Below, piece after piece: positions 19,183 through 25,081 of a stretch of DNA of 25,081 nucleotides (the first letter of the stretch is position 1; the number at the start of each line of letters is the position of its first letter). A program made the position numbers and the translations under genes. The notes under the pieces were generated by a model, which made no database searches, was not told where the DNA came from, and worked only from the letters and a program-made list of their open reading frames with translations. The DNA comes from a virus. Where the stretch lies: IMG/VR virus record IMGVR_UViG_3300009155_000234, positions 1 through 25,081 of that record, one strand, 5' to 3'.

Positions 19183-20043
19183 CTATTTGGTCCATGAAGT
19201 CAATGCTTGTGATAGTCGATCTAGTGGTATACCTTGAGAAATCTCATCTAAACTCCATTCATTGTATACTAGATCGTTAAGCCACTGTTCTCTGTCGGGC
19301 ATCTGAGGATTTTCTATATCAGCTAAGTTTAAATTACCTACCGGTGCTGCAAGACTATTAGGACCAACAAATGCAGGAACTCCATTTATTACGGCTTGCG
19401 AAGCGGGATTGCTGTTCCAATTTACTACTGCCCATGCAGACTGTAGCGCATTTTCAAAATCATATGAATCATATGTTCCGGGTATCTTTTGTGGGGTTTG
19501 TGATATTATGTTAATATGATTTTCTTCGTAATGTTGATTGAGCCTGGGGTGTGATCTCACTATAATCCTGCGATTAGATCTCTTGCGAATGTCTAAAATT
19601 ACACGATGTAGCCATTGATCGATAGGTGGCATATTTTCCCATTGCTGGCTCATAGTATGTTGGCAACATATCACTATATCTTTACCCTGTTTCCAAGGTT
19701 TCAATTTTATTCCTAGTTGCTTTCGTCGCCGATCGTCGTTGTTTGAAGGACCAAAGTACGCAGAACCATTGACTCCGTTAATTCCGATTTTCCACAAAAA
19801 TCCACGATTTAATCCACCAATTTCCAAAACAATTATTGGTTTATTTTTGTTTTTAAAGTAGTCCCAAACTGCTTGATTTTCTTTCATTCGACCATTCCAA
19901 AGCACCGACCATATGACTGCAACGTCAGCATTTAGGTTATGTTCAGACACTATCCAACCTCTGTCTTTGACAGAATTTGAAAAAGCTTCGAACACCGGTT
20001 TACTATTTAAAGCGCCAAATTTATTAAATGTACCAAATATCAT
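19183..20043 (-). CDS. Capsule-type glycosyltransferase-like protein (paralogue 1)
   Basis: Taking the ATG at 20043 the product is 286 residues (MIFGTFNKFGALNSK). The open frame extends to 20115 but would enter the coding start of the rightward gene and add an unlikely leader. Motifs KGKDIVICCQH-like (GKDIVICCQH), WLHRVILDIRKRSNRRIIVRSHPR, VVNWNSNPASQAVINGVPAFVG and LADIENPQMPDREQWL define a domain shared with the 21502 and 22379 genes. The HP and the N-[ST]-x-P-x-x-x-[AS]-x-x-x-G-x-P elements recall the KpsS/KpsC capsule-polysaccharide transferase group with a GT-B fold. It probably acts on a surface sugar in the cytoplasm. There is no clear ribosome site. Confidence 0.7.
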   Translation of the reverse strand: MIFGTFNKFGALNSKPVFEAFSNSVKDRGWIVSEHNLNADVAVIWSVLWNGRMKENQAVWDYFKNKNKPIIVLEIGGLNRGFLWKIGINGVNGSAYFGPSNNDDRRRKQLGIKLKPWKQGKDIVICCQHTMSQQWENMPPIDQWLHRVILDIRKRSNRRIIVRSHPRLNQHYEENHINIISQTPQKIPGTYDSYDFENALQSAWAVVNWNSNPASQAVINGVPAFVGPNSLAAPVGNLNLADIENPQMPDREQWLNDLVYNEWSLDEISQGIPLDRLSQALTSWTK

Positions 20044-20046
20044 TGT

Positions 20047-20054
20047 TATAAATA
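20047..20054 (+). promoter_or_regulatory. T4-type late promoter TATAAATA
   Basis: An exact late-consensus box in the 36-nt gap between two diverging genes. It lies 25 nt before the TTG start at 20080, with AAAGGAT between as ribosome site. Confidence 0.6.
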
Positions 20055-20079
20055 TAGCATCATTTAAAGGATAGAGCAA

Positions 20080-20889
20080 TTGAAGTATGCGGTAGTAACT
20101 ACATTTCATAAGCAAGGTTATGATATGTATGGTAAAAAAATGATACAGAGTTTTTTAAAAAATTGGCCAAAAGAAATCAATCTTTATGTTTATCACCAGG
20201 ATGTAATTCCATCAGAACGAGGCGACAATCTCATATTAATGGATTTAGAATCAACTTGTCCTGATCTAGTACGATTTAAAAATAAATGGAAGAATGATCC
20301 CAATGCTAGAGGCAATGTTGACGATAGTTCTGCTCATATTAAGTTAGCAAAAAGAGATAAAGTAGGATTCAAGTGGGATGCTATTAGGTTCAGTCATAAG
20401 GTTTATGCTATATTCCATTGTGCTAAAACCTGCGATGCTGATGTACTGTTTTGGATGGATGCTGATACAATATGTCATAGTCCCATTCCGTTTGACTTTA
20501 TACAATCAATGGCACCATCGACAACTGATCTAGGTTTCCTAGGTAGAGAAAATAAGTATAGCGAATGTGGTCTTTATAGTATGAATCTAAGAAGTAGCAT
20601 TTTACAAGAATTCTTAGGAAAGTTCCAATGGGTTTATGACCATGCAGAACAGGGTATTTTTACATTTAAAGAATGGCATGACAGTTTTGTATTTGATCGT
20701 GTTAGGGAAATGGTCACTTCGATGAAAGAATTTAATTGGAGTGAGGGGTTAATTAACGGTGAAGGTCACCCCTTAATTAATTCGCCTTGGGGTGCATATT
20801 TAGATCATCTTAAAGGAAAAAGAAAGATCTATGGAAAGAGCGAAAGAGCAGATTTAAAAGTAACAAGAACAGAGGATTATTGGCGATGA
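20080..20889 (+). CDS. GT-A glycosyltransferase
   Basis: The 269-residue protein starts at a TTG (20080), backed by AAAGGAT about 8 nt upstream and the natural N-terminus KYAVVTTFHKQGYDMYGKKM, a Rossmann-like first strand. The DxD motif WMDADT (D127-A-D129) binds a metal and a nucleotide sugar in GT-A enzymes. WDAIRFSHKVYAIFH before it and SECGLYSMNLRSS, EWHDSFVFDRV and HPLINSPWGAYLDHLKG after it are typical of a phage and bacterial GT-A group I recognise only by style. Its stop overlaps the FkbM gene (ATGA). Together they form a rightward pair lodged among leftward transferases. Confidence 0.8.
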   Translation: MKYAVVTTFHKQGYDMYGKKMIQSFLKNWPKEINLYVYHQDVIPSERGDNLILMDLESTCPDLVRFKNKWKNDPNARGNVDDSSAHIKLAKRDKVGFKWDAIRFSHKVYAIFHCAKTCDADVLFWMDADTICHSPIPFDFIQSMAPSTTDLGFLGRENKYSECGLYSMNLRSSILQEFLGKFQWVYDHAEQGIFTFKEWHDSFVFDRVREMVTSMKEFNWSEGLINGEGHPLINSPWGAYLDHLKGKRKIYGKSERADLKVTRTEDYWR

Positions 20890-21545
20890 AGCAAGTACAC
20901 AATTTTTGGTTTCCGGATTACGAAACACATTTTCCTAGAATGCTAGATAAAAGTATGCACAATACAGGCATTGCAAGGTATCAATGGCAAGCAAGAGAGT
21001 TTGCTATAAACTCATGTGAGCAGAAAAGAAATTGCATAGATATAGGGTCAAATGTTGGACTATGGAGCTGTGACTTAGTTAAACATTTTGAACAAGTAAT
21101 CGCTTTTGAACCTGTACAAGATTCTATTGATTGTTTTAAAAAGAATGTTTTAACTGACAATTATGTTATACATCAGGTAGCATTAGGTAATGAAGATTCA
21201 TTTATAGATATGAATATAGTAGAAGGTAATTCTGGACATAGTCACATAAATCCAGAATCAATCGGTAAGGGTAAGATTCCTCTAAAAACACTTGACAGTT
21301 TTAATTTCAAAGAAATAGATATGATTAAAATAGATGTTGAAGGATTTGAAGAAGAGATTCTTAGAGGTGCAGAAAACACTATAAAATCTAATAAACCATT
21401 GATGATCGTTGAACAACAGGACCATGGATACAAAAATGCAAAAGCTACATTACCATCGGTTCATATATTGCAGAGCTGGGGATATGTTGTTTTAGAACAG
21501 TTCAAAAAAGACTGGGTTTTAAAATACCGAGGCGTTCGCGCATAA
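20886..21545 (+). CDS. FkbM-family SAM methyltransferase
   Basis: From the coupled ATG at 20886 the product is 219 residues; a TTG two codons earlier is a poor alternative. Motif I NCIDIGSNVGLWSCDL, the beta-2 end VIAFEPVQDSIDCF and the FkbM hallmarks LDSF...IDMIKIDVEGFEEEILRGA and KPLMIVEQQ are clear. FkbM proteins commonly O-methylate sugars, which suits the transferase next to it. Its 3' end overlaps the oppositely directed gene at 21502 by 44 nt, so the two messages can pair. Confidence 0.88.
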   Translation: MKQVHNFWFPDYETHFPRMLDKSMHNTGIARYQWQAREFAINSCEQKRNCIDIGSNVGLWSCDLVKHFEQVIAFEPVQDSIDCFKKNVLTDNYVIHQVALGNEDSFIDMNIVEGNSGHSHINPESIGKGKIPLKTLDSFNFKEIDMIKIDVEGFEEEILRGAENTIKSNKPLMIVEQQDHGYKNAKATLPSVHILQSWGYVVLEQFKKDWVLKYRGVRA

Positions 21546-22413
21546 ATTTCCAAGCATCACCGGAACGGATTTCGTCTTCGTTCCAGTGACTTTGGCATAT
21601 ACGGTGTATCCAAGCATCGCGATCAAAATGTTCAGGATTTTCTATCTTATCAAGTGATGTATTACATATAGGATATGTTTGACTTCTATAAAATTTTGGA
21701 TCAGTAACAAAAGCTGGAACACCCTCAATTAAGCTAGCAACGCCTGGACTGCTATTAAATGTTACTGTAGCATGTGCTTTATCTAAATCTTCTAATATCG
21801 ATGCGCTGTTACTAATACGACATCTATTATCAACTCGTATAGTTTGTTGTCGACGATCGCCTGGATGTTTTCTAACCAATATAGGTCTATCGGTGTGTTT
21901 ACGTATTTCTGCTACGGTTTGATCTAACCAATTTTGTACATCAGTTCCGTCCATACTCCACCCGTCCACTCGTTGCAGGCATATAAGTATGTGTTTTCCT
22001 TTCCTATAGTCTCGCAACGCGATCCCAAGTCGCTGACTAATAGATCGCCATCGATCGCGAGATATCTTATTATCAAAGTAAAATCCTGTATCAGGAAAGA
22101 CATCATTTAAACTATATCTTAGATAATAATTCGCCAATCCGGCATTAGCAAATTGAAATAAATTACTGTCAATTATTATAGTATTTTGATTTGAATCTAA
22201 TACATCTCTGCGTAACTTTAAATGTGGAGAAGATATGTCCTGATGAACATATCCTTGTAATATAGCTACATCACTTTTTACTACAGTATGGTGATCAACA
22301 AATTCAATACTATCGCCGGAGACTGCTGCTCCGACGCCAAATGTTTTTAATATGGCAATTTTTATCTCGTTTTTATTTTTAGGAACTGCTGCTAGATAAA
22401 TCGCTATTTTCAT
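21502..22413 (-). CDS. Capsule-type glycosyltransferase-like protein (paralogue 2)
   Basis: The 303-residue protein shares with paralogue 1 the run KGKHILICLQRVDGWSM, VQNWLDQTVAEIRKHTDRPILVRKHPGD, TFNSSPGVASLIEGVPAFV and LDKIENPEHFDRDAWIHRI, ending WNEDEIRSGDAWKFMRERL. HP and the NSSP...G-x-P loop are intact, so it may be active. The first 100 residues (MKIAIYLAAVPKNKNEIKIAI; VDHHTVVKSDVAILQGYV) form the N-terminal Rossmann-like half. Its 5' end overlaps the longer transferase gene by 35 nt. It may transfer a sugar to a surface glycan or to another acceptor. Confidence 0.72.
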   Translation of the reverse strand: MKIAIYLAAVPKNKNEIKIAILKTFGVGAAVSGDSIEFVDHHTVVKSDVAILQGYVHQDISSPHLKLRRDVLDSNQNTIIIDSNLFQFANAGLANYYLRYSLNDVFPDTGFYFDNKISRDRWRSISQRLGIALRDYRKGKHILICLQRVDGWSMDGTDVQNWLDQTVAEIRKHTDRPILVRKHPGDRRQQTIRVDNRCRISNSASILEDLDKAHATVTFNSSPGVASLIEGVPAFVTDPKFYRSQTYPICNTSLDKIENPEHFDRDAWIHRICQSHWNEDEIRSGDAWKFMRERLGILKPSLF

Positions 22414-24016
22414 TTAAAATCTTCCAAGCGTATCCGCTTCTCATTTCTTCTTCAGTAAATTGACTGTATGCAAGATGTGCTGCCCATTCTTCTACTTCGT
22501 CTAACGAAGGTATGTATGGGGTTTCAATCTCCGAAAGAGACTGTTTACATAACGATTGTGCAGCGTTAGGTCCTAGTGTTATTGCTGGTTTACCAAAAAG
22601 CAATGCTTCAGTGGCTGCTATACTATTAAATGTAACAAGACAGTGTACATTTTTTTCTAATGCAGATTCCATTGTATCAGTAGTTATTCGAACAGCACGA
22701 CTTTGTTTTAATCTGATTACTATTTCTCTATCGGTGTGTTTTCTTAATTCAACTAATGTTTCTTCCATCCATTGATCGAGATCTAGATCGAAGAATTTCA
22801 TTACCTTTGCAGAAGGGGGGCATAGTAAAATATTTCTTCCAGATGTAAATTTCTTAGCTTTCCATCCAGTTGCAGTTAATCGGTCTCTTGATCTGTGTAT
22901 AACTGGACCAGTTGCTTGTAATGCATTTTTTGCAACTCGGTGATAGAGTTTTCGTCGTCCATTGCCGAAATATCCAGTATCAATATAATAGAAATCTCTT
23001 CCATTCTCCAGACATGAAAATATCTGCTTCCTCTTGGCAATTCCTCTGAGTATCACGGGTGTTTTTAAATTCTGTACCATATCCCATGTAGTGATCTGGC
23101 CACCGCTACCTAAAATAAAATTCTCTAAAATTGGATCAAAAACCATGGATTTTCTCTCATATCTAAACTCCGAATCAATCGCGCAAAGTTGTTCTACTTT
23201 TGCTAAACTTGTAACATTTCTACCAATTTCTTTAGCAGTATAGGGGTAGTATTCGTTTTTAGAATCAACCCTATACTTCAATATTTTATCAATGACTGAA
23301 TTTATTTCGTCGGGTAATCTGTCATACTTGTGGACGATTGGAGTTTTTTTTTGATAATCGTTCTTTTCTCGTTCCCAGTATGCACCGTACTCGCAATTCA
23401 TATAATTTTCAAACCAAGGACCACCTTCGGTATAGTGTATAGCCTTAGGTTTACCGTCGTTTGGTTCTTTATATACACCAACTAACCAGTTCCATTCGTG
23501 TGATATTTCGCCCACTTCGCTGTCGTCTAACCAGCTAAATCTATGGAGATATTTTCCAGTTTCAATGTTTACTAATTCTCGAGTTAATGCTTTATTGCTA
23601 GTATGTCCGCAGTTGATTAAAAATACACTGCTCCAATTTTTGCGAGGATAGACGTGTTGTACTTTTCCGTCCATCTTCATTCCTTCTTCGACTTTGTAGT
23701 CGTGATGTACACACATCACAGCATATTTGTCATCGGCTTGATCGAACAATTTTTTTATATCATCTAAAAAGATAATATCGCAATCACAGAATAAAGCCCA
23801 ACCCTCGTAATTCATTATTTCAGGTATTAGAAATCTAGTAAAAGTAAATTCAGTACTTGATAATGGATCAATATCTCTTGTATATAATCCAACTTTTCTT
23901 AAATCATCTTGTACTAAAGGAACAACATCTGCTCCATTTGACCGTGCTAAAATGCTGTGTTTACAAACCTGGTAAGCTATATCTTCTCTAGAATCCCAAC
24001 CGACAAAAATTTTCAT
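22379..24016 (-). CDS. Fusion: GT-A (GT8-like) domain and capsule-type GT domain (paralogue 3)
   Basis: The 545-residue protein starts with a GT-A domain of about 240 residues (MKIFVGWDSREDIAYQVCKHSI; FTFTRFLIPEIMNYEGWALFCDCDIIFL, DxD at D78-C-D80; SSVFLINCGH). From about 290 it carries the paralogue domain: SGRNILLCPPSAKVMKFFD, LDQWMEETLVELRKHTDREIVIRL, TFNSIAATEALLFGKPAITLG and MRSGYAWKIL. The HP seen in the other two is KQ here and the NS-x-P loop is NSIA, so this second domain may have lost activity and act in binding. GAGAGG precedes the ATG, which overlaps the cupin gene (ATGA). The Ser-rich end (DLSSSSS) lies in the overlap with the next gene. Confidence 0.78.
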   Translation of the reverse strand: MKIFVGWDSREDIAYQVCKHSILARSNGADVVPLVQDDLRKVGLYTRDIDPLSSTEFTFTRFLIPEIMNYEGWALFCDCDIIFLDDIKKLFDQADDKYAVMCVHHDYKVEEGMKMDGKVQHVYPRKNWSSVFLINCGHTSNKALTRELVNIETGKYLHRFSWLDDSEVGEISHEWNWLVGVYKEPNDGKPKAIHYTEGGPWFENYMNCEYGAYWEREKNDYQKKTPIVHKYDRLPDEINSVIDKILKYRVDSKNEYYPYTAKEIGRNVTSLAKVEQLCAIDSEFRYERKSMVFDPILENFILGSGGQITTWDMVQNLKTPVILRGIAKRKQIFSCLENGRDFYYIDTGYFGNGRRKLYHRVAKNALQATGPVIHRSRDRLTATGWKAKKFTSGRNILLCPPSAKVMKFFDLDLDQWMEETLVELRKHTDREIVIRLKQSRAVRITTDTMESALEKNVHCLVTFNSIAATEALLFGKPAITLGPNAAQSLCKQSLSEIETPYIPSLDEVEEWAAHLAYSQFTEEEMRSGYAWKILNENSDLSSSSS

Positions 24017-24345
24017 ATTATCCTCTCAATGTCTTCTTCATCACAATGGTCGCCCCATTGTATCTCTACTATTTTAAGTACAGTGTCGCCTTTATTTTCT
24101 AGCTGATGCCACTCGTTTATTTGTATCCAAGTGTGATGAAATTGTGGTATTTCTATTGATGTAACATCGGTACTTGCATTGATAGTATTAATAGTAGCAG
24201 TGCCTTCGGCTACAAACCAAAATTCATTTCTATGTTTGTGTCTTTGCATACTCAATCGTTGACCTGGATCAACACTTAGTTCTTTTACTTTAACATTGGG
24301 ATAATTTTTTAATACTTCCCAATATCCATATGTACGTTTTTCCAT
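24013..24345 (-). CDS. Cupin, mannose-6-phosphate isomerase type II-like
   Basis: The 110-residue protein matches the C-terminal cupin of type II phosphomannose isomerases: WEVLKNYPNVKVKELSVDPGQRLSMQRHKHRNEFWFVAEGTA with metal ligands Q34/H36, H38 and E41, then the second motif WHQLENKGDTVLKIVEIQWGDHCDEEDIERI with H80. The nucleotidyltransferase half present in ManC is absent, so this is the stand-alone form, likely to interconvert a hexose phosphate or act on a nucleotide sugar for the transferases it overlaps (ATGA at 24013-24016). GATAAATA precedes its ATG by 4 nt. Confidence 0.85.
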   Translation of the reverse strand: MEKRTYGYWEVLKNYPNVKVKELSVDPGQRLSMQRHKHRNEFWFVAEGTATINTINASTDVTSIEIPQFHHTWIQINEWHQLENKGDTVLKIVEIQWGDHCDEEDIERII

Positions 24346-24349
24346 GGAA

Positions 24350-24357
24350 TATTTATC
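24350..24357 (-). promoter_or_regulatory. Late-promoter-like box GATAAATA, 4 nt from the ATG
   Basis: On the minus strand GATAAATA is followed by TTCC and the cupin ATG. It would start the leftward glycan operon (24345 to 21502). Spacing is the same as at 3792, 6399 and 3242. Confidence 0.45.
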
Positions 24358-24378
24358 TACGTATATTATTCATAGGTG

Positions 24379-24834
24379 TCATAAAGAAGCATCTTCCATT
24401 CCAGCTACTCGTAGCTTAATAACATTGCTAAGTTGCCACTGTTTGATGTCGAGTGCTTTGATAATGCCTAACCATTTATTTCTTAGCAGAGCAAACTCGT
24501 TAATAATTTTTTCATAATCAACGACATCGCTCTCGCCGTCTACGTATTTTTCCACGTCTCTGCTACTGAGAGCTCTTTGATAATTCTCAAGATATTTCTT
24601 GAAGAACTGGCTACGTAGACGGCGGAGTTCGATGTTCAAGTATTCTAATATCGCTTCAATTTCTTGAAGTTGGTTGTAACGATGTTCAACGATGCCTGGC
24701 ATACTTGCCGCAGCTTTCTCGATATTTCCAGTAATCTTTACCTCCTTGCGAGCATCATTTAGCTCACTTTCAAAGAAAAGAATCGCATCTGGAATATTTG
24801 ATAGATCTTGGCTTACGGATGTGTACCAGGTCAT
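24379..24834 (-). CDS. uvsY: UvsY-like recombination mediator
   Basis: This 151-residue, almost wholly helical protein has long charged helices (QLQEIEAILEYLNIELRRLRSQFFKKYLENYQRALSSRDVEKYVDG split over residues about 55-101) and an end segment (NKWLGIIKALDIKQWQLSNVIKLRVAG) that fits UvsY of marine T4-like phages. UvsY loads the recombinase UvsX on single-stranded DNA coated by gp32. The length compares with 137 in T4. UvsY and UvsW often lie close together in T4-like genomes; here about 6.4 kb of glycan genes separate them. The similarity is by pattern and is not conclusive. Confidence 0.7.
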   Translation of the reverse strand: MTWYTSVSQDLSNIPDAILFFESELNDARKEVKITGNIEKAAASMPGIVEHRYNQLQEIEAILEYLNIELRRLRSQFFKKYLENYQRALSSRDVEKYVDGESDVVDYEKIINEFALLRNKWLGIIKALDIKQWQLSNVIKLRVAGMEDASL

Positions 24835-24837
24835 GTT

Positions 24838-25074
24838 TTACTCGTCATCATAATCGTAATCGTCGTCTTTGTCTTCCTCTTCATCGAGGTCGAGGAAAAC
24901 ACGGATAGCATCATCTAAGTGATCATCATGCCCGAGGGCCTCTGTTAGATTCTGCTCTGTAGCACCGTGATCGCTGAGAAGATCCACAAATCTTTCAGCT
25001 ACTACAGTTACTTGTTTCTTATCTGTATATTCTCTGAGAAGGTCCCACATCTCAACAATCAGTGCTTCATTCAT
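24838..25074 (-). CDS. Small acidic conserved phage protein (78 aa)
   Basis: The 78-residue protein has a helical N-terminal part (ALIVEMWDLLREYTDKKQVTVVAERFVDLLSDHG), an AI-rich middle (LTEALGHDDHLDDAIRVFLDL) and a strongly acidic tail (DEEEDKDDDYDYDDE) like those of single-strand-binding-protein partners or DNA mimics. It lies 3 nt before the UvsY-like gene and is likely co-transcribed. I believe such a gene commonly sits by uvsY in marine T4-like phages. Function unknown. Its ATG is 7 nt from the window end, so upstream control cannot be seen. Confidence 0.7.
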   Translation of the reverse strand: MNEALIVEMWDLLREYTDKKQVTVVAERFVDLLSDHGATEQNLTEALGHDDHLDDAIRVFLDLDEEEDKDDDYDYDDE

Positions 25075-25081
25075 GCTAAAA

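Noticed and set aside
20044-20115. 24-residue N-terminal extension of the leftward transferase (ATG at 20115)
   Set aside because: It would cross the TATAAATA box and the coding start of the rightward gene. MIFGTFNKFG at 20043 is a natural first strand.
20749-20780. TTAATTAA repeated at 20749 and 20773, with GGGG and CCCC flanks
   Set aside because: It lies in the middle of a solid glycosyltransferase gene, is short, and only a 6-bp stem forms. Likely chance.
1-25081. CRISPR array or insertion sequence
   Set aside because: No regularly spaced repeats, transposase, integrase or terminal inverted repeats were seen.

Overview
The window reads as a piece of a large T4-like (Pantevenvirales-type) tailed phage genome. 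The anchors are a gp41-type replicative helicase, a gp61-type primase, a UvsW helicase and a UvsY-like recombination mediator. Genes are tightly packed with ATGA/TAATG overlaps, there are T4-late-promoter-like TATAAATA boxes, and several proteins carry N-termini like the T4 capsid-targeting sequence. The overall style (two radical-SAM enzymes, a 2OG-Fe(II) oxygenase, a mannose-isomerase-type cupin, glycosyltransferases, FkbM and other SAM methyltransferases) matches marine T4-like phages. The host cannot be read directly. A DUF1127 gene and an FdxA-type ferredoxin point to a proteobacterium, perhaps an alphaproteobacterium; this is inference.

Layout. 1-123: the 3' end of one tRNA and a complete tRNA with a Leu UAA anticodon but a class-I body. 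179-1342: a visibly GC-richer rightward block of five small secreted or membrane proteins, driven by two near-identical sigma70-like promoters and closed by a hairpin terminator. 1523-3237 (minus): two overlapping genes whose products begin with capsid-targeting-like peptides; the larger is a three-module protein with a Cys-His-Asp protease-like N-terminus and a kinase-like C-terminus. 3280-5701 (plus): a small coiled-coil protein, a 7Fe ferredoxin, a radical-SAM enzyme and two tandem paralogous small proteins with capsid-targeting-like N-termini. 5705-7625: a 2OG oxygenase (minus) and a second radical-SAM enzyme (plus). 7702-8349: a late-promoter operon with a DUF1127 protein, two tiny coupled ORFs and a phasin-like protein.

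8346-19176 is a long leftward replication and recombination block. From its upstream end it holds a 400-aa unknown, uvsW, a conserved unknown, two tandem methyltransferases, a small unknown, a candidate clamp-loader small subunit, a zinc-finger protein, a miniature DnaE-like protein, another methyltransferase, a structural protein, primase, helicase and a 73-aa unknown. A plus-strand insert (11771-12142) interrupts it. 19183-24345 is a surface-glycan or sugar-modification island: three paralogous capsule-type glycosyltransferase domains (one fused to a GT-A domain), a separate GT-A transferase, an FkbM methyltransferase and a cupin. 24379-25074 is a UvsY-like protein followed, in window order, by an acidic conserved small protein.

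The points most worth a second look are: (1) a putative ejected protease/kinase fusion with a second, internal copy of its capsid-targeting/cleavage motif; (2) a ferredoxin, radical SAM and tandem capsid-targeted substrate-like gene chain; (3) a 194-aa reduced DnaE that keeps all three catalytic aspartates; (4) a recurring TAAATA-N4/5-ATG arrangement that suggests leaderless late mRNAs; and (5) a DUF1127 plus phasin-like late operon with a duplicated leader.
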